DNA of 64,000 nt from Ypsolopha sequella (GCA_934047225.1 OW203987.1:3747501-3811500); one strand, 5' to 3'; shown: positions 35,698 through 47,603, numbered from the stretch's first letter. Translations and numbers: made by a program. The notes: generated by a model from the sequence alone, not told the origin.

Positions 35698-38600
35698 ATG
35701 GCCATCTGTTTGCGGTCCTTTTATCAGAAAATTTTGCCGATACATGGTATCGTATCAACAAAAAATCACTCCAACCGCCTATCGCGAAGAATTGCACAGC
35801 GGACGCAATTTCTAGAAGATGTAAGTAGTTTCAAACCTTTTAGACGATGCAAGTTACCTAACTCTTCCTACATAACCTCGGTACATGTTTTTCCTTGAAC
35901 AAATTTAGCGCTAGTGCTGAAAAATCGTCAGCTCAATAAAGTGCCGTCAACAAAATTCTCAGTTGTTTCTAATTCACACATTTAACTATTTTCATTAGGC
36001 CCTTAGTACGTCCTAGTGCATTTTCAAAGCAAGGTCACTTGTATTTTTAAGTTTTTCATACAGCTTTATAATTTCATAATAATCACTGACATTTTAGAGG
36101 TTAAATATATTATGTCTGTATAGGTACATATACCTTGGTGTATATAAGGTAGCGTTCCAATACGCCGGCGTAAAAATTCTAAATTCGTAGCGGAGGCGAT
36201 GAGTCCTGCACTGATTCTCGGTAATCATGAATATTGTGCACTTCCCCCCTGTCAGTCAGCCGGGGAAATGTAAAGTTTTATTTGTAAAACTTAAAGAGAT
36301 AAGACTGAGATGGAATCTATTTTCTAATCGTTTTGGAATGGCCACCTTGTAAAGGCAGTTTATTAATAAAATGGCTTTACAAGTCATTCCAAAGAATTCT
36401 ATAACCCAGAAACCAAAAAATTGCGAAATTTGCCTCAGAATTTATAGGTCCTAAAATTTAACTGTCAAAAGTCCATTTTACATTTCTCACAAGGTTCATT
36501 AACAACTTAGAGAATTGTTCGGAGCTGTTCGTTTTCACATATAAAATTTTATATTTACTATGGCGTTTAGGAACACAATTTAAATATGTATATTCAAAAA
36601 TGGCATTATTGTATTTCCGAGAATTGGGGAGGATGGCGTGGTGTGTATGGCAATATAAGTAAATTCCATACCAATAGTCAAATAATCAATCAAAGCCGTT
36701 TTATCTGGCTTTCTTTAATGTGTCTTTGCACATTAGTTCCGCCAATGTCTGGTTTTAAGTGAAGAGACACTGGAAGCTTTACAGTTAAAAAGTTTCCAAA
36801 CTTGAATTCTCAAGCAAAGACAAAGGACATCACAATATAAGTAATAATAAGAACACGGAAGGACCTCGTCAAATTAAATATCTATTTAAATTAATTTATC
36901 ACTTTCAATTTGATGAATCACAAACTAAATAACCATTTGATAAATTAAACAATCAGTATGTTTGTTTTAATCCCATTTACTGAAACATTTATAGCTTTCT
37001 AAAATAAATTTACCAGCAAACCTAAATAAAAATTACATCAGTAAAGCAATTACATATTTATCATAAATTGTAATACAAATTGAATGAATATTAGAATTAT
37101 TAAATTGACCATGAAAAATAAAATGATTCATGCTTGTTGTTCCAGCCTATTGAACAAATACATTGATTATGCTGTGCTGCTGACAGCTAACTTCACACCT
37201 TCCCACTTTGTTCACCCAAATTGTATGTTGTAAACAAAAAGCTCCCAATAAATGCTATGATCACTATGAGATGAGCTGTTTGTTTACATAATGAATTCTC
37301 AAGCTTCATTTAAATATTTAATGAATTAGCTGGAAAACCCAAGTTAGCTATGTAAACTCTTTATTCCCTAATAGGTCTTTTATAAGTAAATTCATGTTTT
37401 ACTTATTTTTAGTTTTTAAAATGATTTTCTTATAAGTAACTTAGAGTATTATTTTTAGTTTTTGAACCATCGGCGCATCTCCAGCTGCCAGCTTGCACCA
37501 AAATGTACATCAGAGACCAATATTGATGACTTGTGCATACATAATGTGCTAGCCACCAGCTTACTGAAGGAAACACCATCCTCCTCTATAAGACACGACA
37601 TTCACAGCACAGAGAATGTAAAATGTTGGAGCCCTGCTTCAAGAGACAGCATTACAGTCAAGAGCTTGAGCCTGACCTCTGATGACTATGTGGAGCAGAA
37701 AGTGCAACCTCACAGCATCACTGACTTTCAAACTAATCTTAATGATATAGATTTGAATCATTACTGTACTGATGTAAGTATTACTTATCAACAACAATCA
37801 CATGTGAGTGTTCAAGCCGCATGTAATAATTATTAAGTAAGTCAGCTCACATGAGTTATTAAGTACAATTACTTAATATTAAGATTACCTATGACAACAC
37901 CTTCTTTGTTGCGTTCTCTTTCGTGCTATGACTTCGCTTTATAGATTCGCTATGTCGTAGACTGCGTACTTACGTATTAAAATGGTAAAAATAGTATCAT
38001 GCACACTTGAAAAGTTTGTTTAATTTTTTCACTGTTTCAGACATTTGAACCGACCTGCCTGTCCGAGTTCGAAAGAGATGCAGTGGCGTACTGCAGCGGG
38101 CCGACTGTGGTGCCCTCGGCGCGCGTCACTACGCCCGACTCGGCCGAGTCTAGTAGCGAGGGGGGACCCAGTGAGGAGCAACTTACTAAAGTGTTTAATG
38201 TGCTGTCAGCTACTGTAAGTACCGCACATTCGAACCGACCTGCCTGTCCGAATTCGAAAGAGATGCAGTGGCGTACTGCAGCGGGCCGACTGTGGTGCCC
38301 TCGGCGCGCGTCACTACGCCCGACTCGGCCGAGTATAGTAGCGAGGGGGGACCCAGTGAGGAGTAACTTACTAAAGTGTTTAATGTGCTGTCAGCTACTG
38401 TAAGTACCGCACATTCGAACCGACCTGCCTGTCCGAATTCGAAAGAGATGCAGTGGCGTACTGCAGCGGGCCGACTGTGGTGCCCTCGGCGCGCGTCACT
38501 ACGCCCGACTCGGCCGAGTCTAGTAGCGTGGGGGGACCCAGTGAGGAGCAACTTACTAAAGTGTTTAATGTGCTGTCAGCTACTGTAAGTACCGCACATT

Positions 38601-41600
38601 CGAACCGACCTGCCTGTCCGAATTCGAAAGAGATGCAGTGGCGTACTGCAGCGGGCCGACTGTGGTGCCCTCGGCGCGCGTCACTACGCCCGACTCGGCC
38701 GAGTCTAGTAGCGAGGGGGGACCCAGTGAGGAGCAACTTACTAAAGTGTTTAATGTGCTGTCAGCTACTGTAAGTACCGCACATTCGAACCGACCTGCCT
38801 GTCCGAATTCGAAAGAGATGCAGTGGCGTACTGCAGCGGGCCGACTGTGGTGCCCTCGGCGCGCGTCACTACGCCCGACTCGGCCGAGTCTAGTAGCGAG
38901 GGGGGACCCAGTGAGGAGCAACTTACTAAAGTGTTTAATGTGCTGTCAGCTACTGTAAGTACCGCACATTCGAACCGACCTGCCTGTCCGAATTCGAAAG
39001 AGATGCAGTGGCGTACTGCAGCGGGCCGACTGTGGTGCCCTCGGCGCGCGTCACTACGCCCGACTCGGCCGAGTCTAGTAGCGAGGGGGGACCCAGTGAG
39101 GAGCAACTTACTAAAGTGTTTAATGTGCTGTCAGCTACTGTAAGTACCGCACATTCGAACCGACCTGCCTGTCCGAATTCGAAAGAGATGCAGTGGCGTA
39201 CTGCAGAGGGCCGACTGTGGTGCCCTCGGCGCACGTCACTACGCCCGACTCGGCCGAGTCTAGTAGCGAGGGGGGACCCAGTGAGGAGCAACTTACTAAA
39301 GTGTTTAATGTGCTGTCAGCTACTGTAAGTACCGCACATTCGAACCGACCTGCCTGTCCGAATTCGAAAGAGATGCAGTGGCGTACTGCAGAGGGCCGAC
39401 TGTGGTGCCCTCGGCGCACGTCACTACGCCCGACTCGGCCGAGTCTAGTAGCGAGGGGGGACCCAGTGAGGAGCAACTTACTAAAGTGTTTAATGTGCTG
39501 TCAGCTACTGTAAGTACCGCACATTCGAACCGACCTGCCTGTCCGAATTCGAACGAGATGCAGTGGCGTACTGCAGAGGGCCGACTGTGGTGCCCTCGGC
39601 GCACGTCACTACGCCCGACTCGGCCGAGTCTAGTAGCGAGGGGGGACCCAGTGAGGAGCAACTTACTAAAGTGTTTAATGTGCTGTCAGCTACTGTAAGT
39701 ACCGCACATTCGAACCGACCTGCCTGTCCGAATTCGAAAGAGATGCAGTGGCGTACTGCAGAGGGCCGACTGTGGTGCCCTCGGCGCACGTCACTACGCC
39801 CGACTCGGCCGAGTCTAGTAGCGAGGGGGGACCCAGTGAGGAGCAACTTACTAAAGTGTTTAATGTGCTGTCAGCTACTGTAAGTACCGCACATTCGAAC
39901 CGACCTGCCTGTCCGAATTCGAACGAGATGCAGTGGCGTACTGCAGAGGGCCGACTGTGGTGCCCTCGGCGCACGTCACTACGCCCGACTCGGCCGAGTC
40001 TAGTAGCGAGGGGGGACCCAGTGAGGAGCAACTTACTAAAGTGTTTAATGTGCTGTCAGCTACTGTAAGTACCGCACATTCGAACCGACCTGCCTGTCCG
40101 AATTCGAAAGAGATGCAGTGGCGTACTGCAGAGGGCCGACTGTGGTGCCCTCGGCGCACGTCACTACGCCCGACTCGGCCGAGTCTAGTAGCGAGGGGGG
40201 ACCCAGTGAGGAGCAACTTACTAAAGTGTTTAATGTGCTGTCAGCTACTGTAAGTACCGCACATTCGAACCGACCTGCCTGTCCGAATTCGAAAGAGATG
40301 CAGTGGCGTACTGCAGAGGGCCGACTGTGGTGCCCTCGGCGCACGTCACTACGCCCGACTCGGCCGAGTCTAGTAGCGAGGGGGGACCCAGTGAGGAGCA
40401 ACTTACTAAAGTGTTTAATGTGCTGTCAGCTACTGTAAGTACCGCACATTCGAACCGACCTGCCTGTCCGAATTCGAAAGAGATGCAGTGGCGTACTGCA
40501 GCGGGCCGACTGTGGTGCCCTCGGCGCACGTCACTACGCCCGACTCGGCCGAGTCTAGTAGCGAGGGGGGACCCAGTGAGGAGCAACTTACTAAAGTGTT
40601 AAATGTGCCCTCAGCTACTGTAAGTACGATTTAAAAAAATTATTAGGAGTATCAGACTCTCCTTGTGTACTTTTACTTTCCCGAATTTTTGGCAAAGTTC
40701 TGCGATGGTCACTTATGACTAGAGATGGGCGCGGGAAAATTCCCGGTGTTTATCGGGGAAAATTCGGTGGGCTTTTTTTTTGTGATAGACTGCTGAAGCT
40801 ATTACATACACCTTTTACTGATAAAGTTTTTCTGAAATATGCATTGGTTTCTGAGAAAAAAAAATTAAAAAAATTTGTATGTAGAAAACAATGATACTGT
40901 CAATTAAAGAAGAACTTTCTGTCATTTAGCTACAATACGGCAAATCTACTTATTTGCCATGGTGGATAGCTTTTATTTCAAAATATATTAAAACAAAATG
41001 TCAAAATGAAAACACCCGAATATTTTCCCAAACGGGTGTTTTCACGGAAACTTTCCGGGAATTTTCCCGCAATCGGGAATTTTCCCGGGTGGAAACCCAT
41101 CTCTACTTATGACAGCCATCCATTATAAAAGTAAACACGTGATTCAGTTTTGGTAATAATGTTTATAGCACACCGTGCGTAAAATGACCACTTTACGCAC
41201 GCGCAGCGTAAAGTCGGCATTTTCCGCACTTGTGCTATAAAAAATTATACGAAACTCGTGCGAGAAACTTTTTCTCGACTCGTGTGATTGCAGCACTCGC
41301 CTTCGGCTCGTGCCCCAAACTCACACTCGTCAGAAAACGTTTTATCGCTCTCGTATCGTAATGTACTATTATAGTAAATAACCATGTAAACCTAAAATCT
41401 TATAACATATTAAAAATTCTAATAGTCTGACATTTCAAGCTAGGTCAGAATTAATCTATAATACCTATGGCTATCCTAGACGCAACTACTTGTATGTAAA
41501 GGACCCCTCAAAAAAGTAATTAGTGATCCCCGATCATTTGACGTCAATGCCTCCGATAGAAAAGTTCAGAAAATACATTTTAAAAAGACAATATTATAAT

Positions 41601-44600
41601 TTCAGATGCCAAACTTATTTGTGAAACCGCTGGACTACTCCATCTACCATCCAAACTTGGTATTTGTAAACAATATTCGAGGGAAGACAACTGTGTAAGT
41701 TTTAATTTAATATTTTAATTTTTTTCATTTTAATTTAGTATGTTTTAAATTTCACAATTTGTTCGCAGGGGCCTGTTTCACTACGTCAAACAAGTAGCTC
41801 TACTGCGTACAGTGGGGCACCTGAGGTTCGCCTACGTCAAGTTCGAAGTTATGAAAATCACTGTCAATCCTGAGGACTCATCTGTAAAGTTAGTTCACTT
41901 GCACTGGGCTTTTTTTTAATCTATCCATCGGCCTGTCTTCGTCCCCTGCTGGGCATAGTCTTTTCCACGATTACGCCACTCTTGGTGGTTCTCTTGGAAG
42001 TTATTCCCATACTCATACTTGCTGGGCAGGCGGGTAGGTGAGCGCGGTGCCGAAACCCTCGCAGTAGTACGCCGCCGTCCGTCATCAATCTGTTTTATTT
42101 AAGGCCCGCCATTAGAGATGGATATACCGCCATCAATCGGTCCCAGGCATGATGGGCCACCTGGTTGTGCCTGTTTGAGACCTGTCCTCTTATTCTCCCC
42201 GAATATTTCCACAGTGGTAGAGCTGATGCCGGGCTCGACTGTGGAGGTACCACCATCTTACTTGGAGACCCCCTCGAAGTAATTCGGGGGAGAGTAAGAG
42301 GACAGCTCACAGGCAAAAAACCAGGAGGTCCACCATGCCTGGGACCGATGGATGGCGGTATATCCATCCCTAATAGCCGGGCTTTATATGGAACAGACTG
42401 GTAACGTCATTGGTGCGAAGGTTCCGGCACCGCGCTCACCAACCCGCCTGCCAAGTGTATGGCAATTCTTCCAGGATGACCGCCGGGAGTGGCAAAGTCC
42501 TAGAAAAGCTTATGTCCAGCAGTGGACGAACTAGGCTGATGGATGGATGAATGATCTCCACAGTCGAATTCGGCATCAGCTCTTTGACCTATATTTTATT
42601 CCATGGTGGGCTTAAGCACCACCTATTACTGCCAGTGTACATAACTTATGCTTGGCCACAATTGTAATTTTTAATCACGCTTTCGGTCATCATTGGAATC
42701 GTTTGTTCGTGTCTGCGTGATCGAAATTCACGACGCGCTATATTAATTGTGTACTAGTGTACGAAGGAGGAGGTAAATATGATCATGTCACTCGTTTTCG
42801 TAAAGAATTAAAATGGTTATCAATCTGTCTTCGCCGCAATGTTCACATTTTGTCCCATCTCTTTAATATAATTAAGAATCCTCTTTCTCCCGCTTATCTT
42901 CGTGAACGTTTTGAGTTTTTAATCTCCAGGGATAGACCCTTACGTTCCAGGACTTTCTCCCTCCTTAAAACCCCTACACATAACACCTGTGCTTATGGAA
43001 ACTCATTCAGTGTCCATTCAGTCCGACTATGGAATGCTCTTCCGCATAGTATTCGCGACTGTCTAACTATCGGTTCCTTTAAGAAAAAGCTTAAAGAACA
43101 CTACCTCTCACAATCTGAATAGATAGATATTATATATATTTATGTTTATGTAGTTTATTACACACTATGTATATTTATAATATTTTATATATTGTATTTA
43201 TAGTAAGTATTGATATAATTTTTTATTTTGTTATTAAACTTGTACAATTCTTTGTATATTCTTCTTCTCTGTGTACACGTGTATGATTACTCCGTTTATG
43301 TTCCTTTTTCCTATTGTGATGGTTTTGCTGTCAGAAATCTCTGTTTAGAGATAAGCTCGCCAATGTGCATCTTTTTACTGTAATTTTGTTTATGTTTATA
43401 TTTCCGTGTGTGTACAATAAAGAATAAAGAGGATAAACGAAATATTTTTGTCAAAGATTATTGTGTTATTCAAATGGTTGTAATTTGTTTCAGGATGCGA
43501 TGGCGTGTCCGCGGTATCGGGGGGCTGAAGATATTCCTGACGTTCTGGAAGTACAAGCTGTGGGACATAAAGCAAGTCTTCAAGGATCAAGAGCTGTGAG
43601 TACCTTCACTAAATAGTATAAAACAAAGTCGCTTCCCACTGTCTATCTGTCCCTATGTATGCTTAGATCTTTAAAACTACGCAACGGATTTTGATGCAGT
43701 TTTTTTTAATAGATAGAGAGATTCAAGAGGAAGGTTTATATGTATAATACATGCACGTGCGAAGCCTTCGTCACGACATGAATCCCCGAGGGGCTGTCAG
43801 ATAAAGCCGTATCGGGAGCGCCGGTATCAGTCATTCTTCCGTTGCCGACTTCTGTAGATTTTGCGGAAGCCCCTCAACAGACTGATGAATGCTTCGTCTG
43901 TCTTCACTCTTCCATTTTCTGGGCAAGCGCTCTTCACCCTAGGCCTCTTACCATCGGGCATGGTAGTGGCCAAACCTAAACCCACAAGTAGTTTATAAAA
44001 AAGAATAAAAAATATTTTTTCAATGCAAGTACTCGTAAAGGCCCACTTTTTATGCGTCAAAACCGAACAGAAAGTCGATTATTTTGCCCTAGGGCTTTAA
44101 TAGTAGATTATGCACTAAGGTAATAAAGCAGTGTCTTACGTCAAGGACGGCATATTGAACCCTGAGCGTAACGAGGGACTCTAGAGTTAATGTTATATAG
44201 AGTCCTGAGTAAATCAAGGGGTTCAAGCTGCCCAAGACAAAGACAGGCTTTATTTCAGAGGAGCATACTCTACTTTTCACACCTTCTGCGAGACAATAAA
44301 AAAGCTCGTCATTTTTTATCAACATTAATAATTCAATAAAATTCACTGACAATCACAACACCAAACACAGTCTTTTGTTTCACATTCTTTGTAAACGCTT
44401 TTTTTCTTTTTGTTGAATTCTGCTTATGGTGGCCAGTTCGATTTTCGAACAAACCTCTTTACAATCCCATATGGGCATTTGTTTTCCACGAGTTTCCACA
44501 CGAATTTGACGTTCCAAATTTAAATCACTTTAATCCCTAGGGATTTTCATATAACTTTATATCCCTTGAGATATAATGCGTTACTTTACGTTGAGGTTGC

Positions 44601-46987
44601 ATGATATGTAATTGGACATTGTCGAGCAGGTGGTGTGAAAACTACTATTGTACTCCACTCAATGAGCTCTAGACAAAGATAACAAATATGTTGGTTCAAC
44701 AATCTGCACCAATAACAAAATTTTTGGTCTGACTCATTCCATCTACGAGCTAGAGACCCGTGACGTACTGATGGACAGCAGACTGACATTAATAGGGCTC
44801 CGTCTTGCCCTTTGGGTACGGAATCCTAAAAAAAGCAAATTTTTATATTAAATGAGAAGAACGTAGCTATAGCCAAAAGGTATACAAACAAATAAGAAGA
44901 GGGTAAGCGGGTAGAGGGATCATAGTCAACAGAAGGTAGTTTTGAAATAAGTAGAAAAAACTTGCTTACGTTATTATTTAAGAACTCTTAGTGGGCAGTT
45001 ATTGTAATCACGGTTAATTATTGTAACCACCGATTTTTTTTTTTTTTTTTCTTAAAAAGCAAACTTTGCTATCATATTCATAGACAATTTTTTTTTAGTT
45101 TTGCTCTAATTATGACTTTTCTTTAAGTTCGGTTTTTAGGCTTCTTGAATCCGGTATATTTTTAAAAGCGAATATTCTGTGGTCTGTGTTATTTTTTTGC
45201 TTAATCATTGTTCTCCATATATTTAAAAAATGGCGCTATTAACTCAATTTGTGAAAAAAACTAACAATGACCTTTCTTCCCGCTTACCCTTCATATGTAT
45301 TTTTCAGATGGTACGATGGGTTCTCAACTTTCTACGTGGCTGGAGACGGTCTCATACACAAACATGTCGCAGATAAGGTAACTTGCACTTCTCGTTTCAC
45401 TCTTTTGAAGTGGATACTTCTATGATGGGGGGCCTGTTCAGAATTTGAACGTCACTTTCGTGATCGACTTCACGAAAGAATTTCGCAGATCAAGGTATTT
45501 TCGTATTAAGGCGATATGTAAAAGTTTCAGCGTTCCTGTTACTCCATATGCAAAAAAACCCTCAAGGCGAGAGGGACGGATTCGTGAGAAAGTAGTAAAA
45601 AGTCGGTTTTTTATTAATATAAAATGTTCTAAAGTTGCTATCAAAATTTCGTTTAACCAGCCCCTCTATTATGTATCTTTAGTTGCCAACTAGACTCGGT
45701 GTCTATCATCAAAAACCTAGATTATAACTGAACTTTCAAATTTGCCTTTAGTGGGTATTGGACTATTTACGAACTGTGGCGTCACTTCAAGTGCGAACAT
45801 GTCCTTAGACAATCGGAATTCGATAGTATATCTATGTTTTTGATGATAGACACGCAGTCCAGTTGGCAACTAAAGATACATAATAGGGCTGCAGGTCCTA
45901 GATACCGTTAAAACCCATAATTGCATTAATAAAAAATTAATTAATATTAATTAATTAATTAATAAAAAATATAATTGCAGTCCATATGTCATTCTAAATT
46001 GTCAAACCAGCCCCCCTATTCTGTATCTTTTGTTGCCAACTGAACTAGGTGCCTATCATCAAAAACATAGATAAAACCTGAAATTTCAAAATTGCTTTTA
46101 GTGGGTATTGAACTATTAACAATCTGTGTCGTCACTTGAAGTGCGAACATATCCTTAGGGAATCGGAATTCGATGGTATATCTATGTTTTTGATGATAGG
46201 TACCCACTAAAGAAGGCAACTAGAGATACATAATAGGCCCGCAGGACAATTATTGTCGAAAAAAACCTCATTTCAATAAATATTTCTATCGAGCCGAATT
46301 TCTCCAATCGCGTTTCTGTTTTAACAGATCCCTAGAAAAAGATTCCAAAAATAATATACTATTTTATCAAAATAATACATTATTTACTGAAGTAGATATG
46401 CAAGTTTTTAAAGTGTCGATTTTTTATTCAGGAGCGCCTTAAGTACTTGTATAGACTAATTAGTCTATGGTACTTGACAATGAAAGTTTTGTCAGGAAAA
46501 TTCTCTCTTGAAAATAATTTTGGATAAACTTATTTTTATTTGACGATGGATTATTTGATTTTTTAAAGCCTTTAGAATGGCTTAATTTTTTGTATTATCA
46601 CTTGCTAAGACGGTGAAGGAAACGCTGTGAGGTAAATATGCCCTAAAAAGCGTGTATTGTGCCCGAAATACAGCGACAAGGCCCCCTTTAGACGTAAAAA
46701 TTGTTGGTGAAAAGAAGGTGTACGAGTGTTGACGGTTCCAGTGACCGTTCACACGCCCTCGTGGTAGTTAAATGGACACCTTTTCACTGTATAATTGGAT
46801 ATCGTTCCAGGTAATGCCAGATCAAGACACTATAATCGACGAAATAGAGAAAGCCCCGATCGCCGCCAAACTGGCGCTCCTCATAGGCCTCCTCCCCAGG
46901 AACTATCTATCAGACGTCTCTCCCTTCTTCAGCTCGTCAGCAGGCACAGCTGACGTCACGCCTCTGCCCTTCAAAGTCCTTGAATAA
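35698..46987 (+). CDS. C6orf136-like DUF2358 protein, probably mitochondrial (complete)
   Basis: Eight exons: 35698-35820, 37459-37773, 38041-38214, 41606-41694, 41769-41888, 43494-43595, 45308-45377, 46811-46987. They total 1,170 nt, 389 residues plus TAA; phase fits at all junctions and all introns are GT-AG. An in-frame TAA lies 27 nt before the ATG. Residues 1-41 are basic with scattered hydrophobics ([21 protein letters not shown]), like a mitochondrial presequence. Residues 42-204 are poorly conserved, Ser/Thr-rich linker. From residue 205 the DUF2358 domain is clear: [74 protein letters not shown] and ADK-VMPD. The family is eukaryote-wide and its biochemical role is unknown. Exon 3 is repeated 14-fold in its own intron; only use of the first copy's donor gives the full-length frame. 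Confidence 0.92.
36141..36590. mobile_element. TIR element B in intron 1 of the DUF2358 gene
   Basis: Left end GGTAGCGTTCCAATACGCCG, right end TATGGCGTTTAGGAACACAA (inverted). The interior (GGTTTCTGGGTTATAGAATT on the minus strand) matches element A in inverted orientation. Exon 1 and its promoter lie between A and B. Confidence 0.45.
38041..40629 (+). repeat. 185-bp tandem array of exon 3 plus splice donor, 14 copies
   Basis: Units start every 185 bp from 38041 to 40446. Each is the 174-bp exon 3 followed by the 11 bases GTAAGTACCGC, so the array carries 14 GTAAGT donors in a row but only one acceptor (TTTCAG at 38035-38040). Copy 1 has private bases (ACATTTG for ACATTCG; GAGTTCG for GAATTCG). 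Copy 2 has an in-frame TAA. The last copy ends differently (GTTAAATGTGCCCTCAGC). A change of type occurs at copy 7 (GCAGAGGG and GCGCACG for GCAGCGGG and GCGCGCG). Read-through adds 185 bp per unit (2 mod 3) and soon meets a stop, so the extra units are treated as intron. Confidence 0.98.
40720..41105. mobile_element. hAT-type MITE with 8-bp target duplication
   Basis: Ends TAGAGATGGG and CCCATCTCTA, flanked on both sides by CTTATGAC (40712-40719, 41106-41113). Inner ends GCGGGAAAATTCCCGG and CGGGAATTTTCCCGG. 386 bp, no transposase. In intron 3 of the DUF2358 gene, 90 bp past the exon array. Confidence 0.9.
41925..42175 (-). repeat. RTE-tail dispersed repeat, inverted copy
   Basis: On the minus strand this reads the same blocks as 42221-42545 (ACCGATTGATGGCGGTATAT, then the AGCAGGGGACGAAGACAGG tail). 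It lies head-to-head with the plus copy in intron 5 of the DUF2358 gene. Confidence 0.65.
42221..42545 (+). repeat. RTE-tail dispersed repeat, plus copy
   Basis: Close relative of 4741-5118: TGCCGGGCTCGACTGTGGAG at the start and TATGTCCAGCAGTGGACGAA at the end, where one frame encodes AYVQQWTN and a stop. Confidence 0.7.
42757..43435 (+). pseudogene. Non-LTR retrotransposon 3' fragment (CR1/Jockey-group tail)
   Basis: A 121-codon frame (42757-43122) shows [53 protein letters not shown] and [10 protein letters not shown], the C-terminal signature of CR1/Jockey-group pol proteins. An AT-rich 3' UTR follows, ending in GTACAATAAAGAATAAAGAG. It is 5'-truncated and lies in intron 5 of the DUF2358 gene in sense orientation. 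Confidence 0.8.
43612..43770 (+). mobile_element. Helitron fragment (5' part)
   Basis: TATAAAACAAAGTCGCTTCC, ACTACGCAACGGATTTTGAT and ATTCAAGAGGAAGGTTTATA are the familiar 5' half of short lepidopteran Helitrons. The start resembles the element at 14249; the 3' hairpin end is missing. Confidence 0.6.
44012..44099. repeat. Dispersed repeat, copy 2 (partner 21610-21697)
   Basis: Same blocks and order as the copy at 21610. In intron 6 of the DUF2358 gene. Confidence 0.8.
44100..45307. other. Rest of intron 6 of the DUF2358 gene
   Basis: AT-rich; contains short decayed repeats. No other gene or complete element was recognised. Confidence 0.35.
45658..45892. mobile_element. Nested TIR MITE, copy 1
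   Basis: Left end TATTATGTATCTTTAGTTGC, right end GCAACTAAAGATACATAATA, with inner inverted ATCATCAAAAAC. About 80% identical to copy 2. Confidence 0.8.
46008..46244. mobile_element. Nested TIR MITE, copy 2
   Basis: Left end CTATTCTGTATCTTTTGTTG, right end AACTAGAGATACATAATAGG. Same orientation as copy 1 and about 115 bp from it. Confidence 0.8.
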
Positions 46988-47597
46988 GCTGATATAAGCA
47001 GGCACTACACTCGCAATCACGCAAACATTCAAGTATAAGGCCGGTGCAGAGGCTGTCACCCACGCAATTTACACCGCGCACCACTGACCTACATACTATT
47101 AACTGTAGATTCAATAATTTTTGTGTCCGCTTGATTTACGCCATTTTGGCGCTTTAGGTGGAACTAAAATTAGCGATGTGCGCAAATCGATGGCAAATTT
47201 ATGATTTAGAACAGACGCTTTTTTCATTACACGTCAAAAAATAGTTCCTTCGAATTTCACCGGTGGTGCTTCGAATCGGCAGTTTGTACCGGACAATTGG
47301 CGAATTTAGTTCACTGCGGACATCCAGTCTGGATATATGGATAGTATGGAGGTCAGTGCCGCGAAAGCAAGAAGACAGTGATAACAATGAAGCGTGTTCA
47401 CCTTCTCTAGTCTTCTTGGAGAGTTTAGTGCCTGCTATAGAATGGTAGTTGTATTATGACATTGCGCTTCGATGTTAGAGTATTGAATGAACAAACTACT
47501 TAACTTATCATCAATGGAGATTACAATCAAGAAGCAATGGTTGGTCTTGTGGCAAAGTAACTTTAGATTAATTTATTAAAATGGTATATTTCTTTCC

Positions 47598-47603
47598 AAT
47601 AAA
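47598..47603 (+). terminator. Candidate polyadenylation signal for the DUF2358 gene
   Basis: First AATAAA on the plus strand noticed after the stop at 46987. It lies within the duplicated block, so the same hexamer recurs at 59925. Confidence 0.3.

Larger units (their letters stand above)
45506..46442. mobile_element. piggyBac-like MITE carrying two nested MITEs
   Basis: TTAA-GGCGATATGTAAAAG on the left (45506) and GGAGCGCC-TTAA on the right (to 46442) match the ends of 17457-17870. The middle holds two copies of another TIR element. All of it is in intron 7 of the DUF2358 gene. Confidence 0.6.

Noticed and set aside
38083..40602. Series of overlapping 106- and 113-codon frames on both strands
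   Set aside because: They are the alternative frames of the 185-bp exon array repeated at the same spacing; none has its own start context, acceptor or homology.
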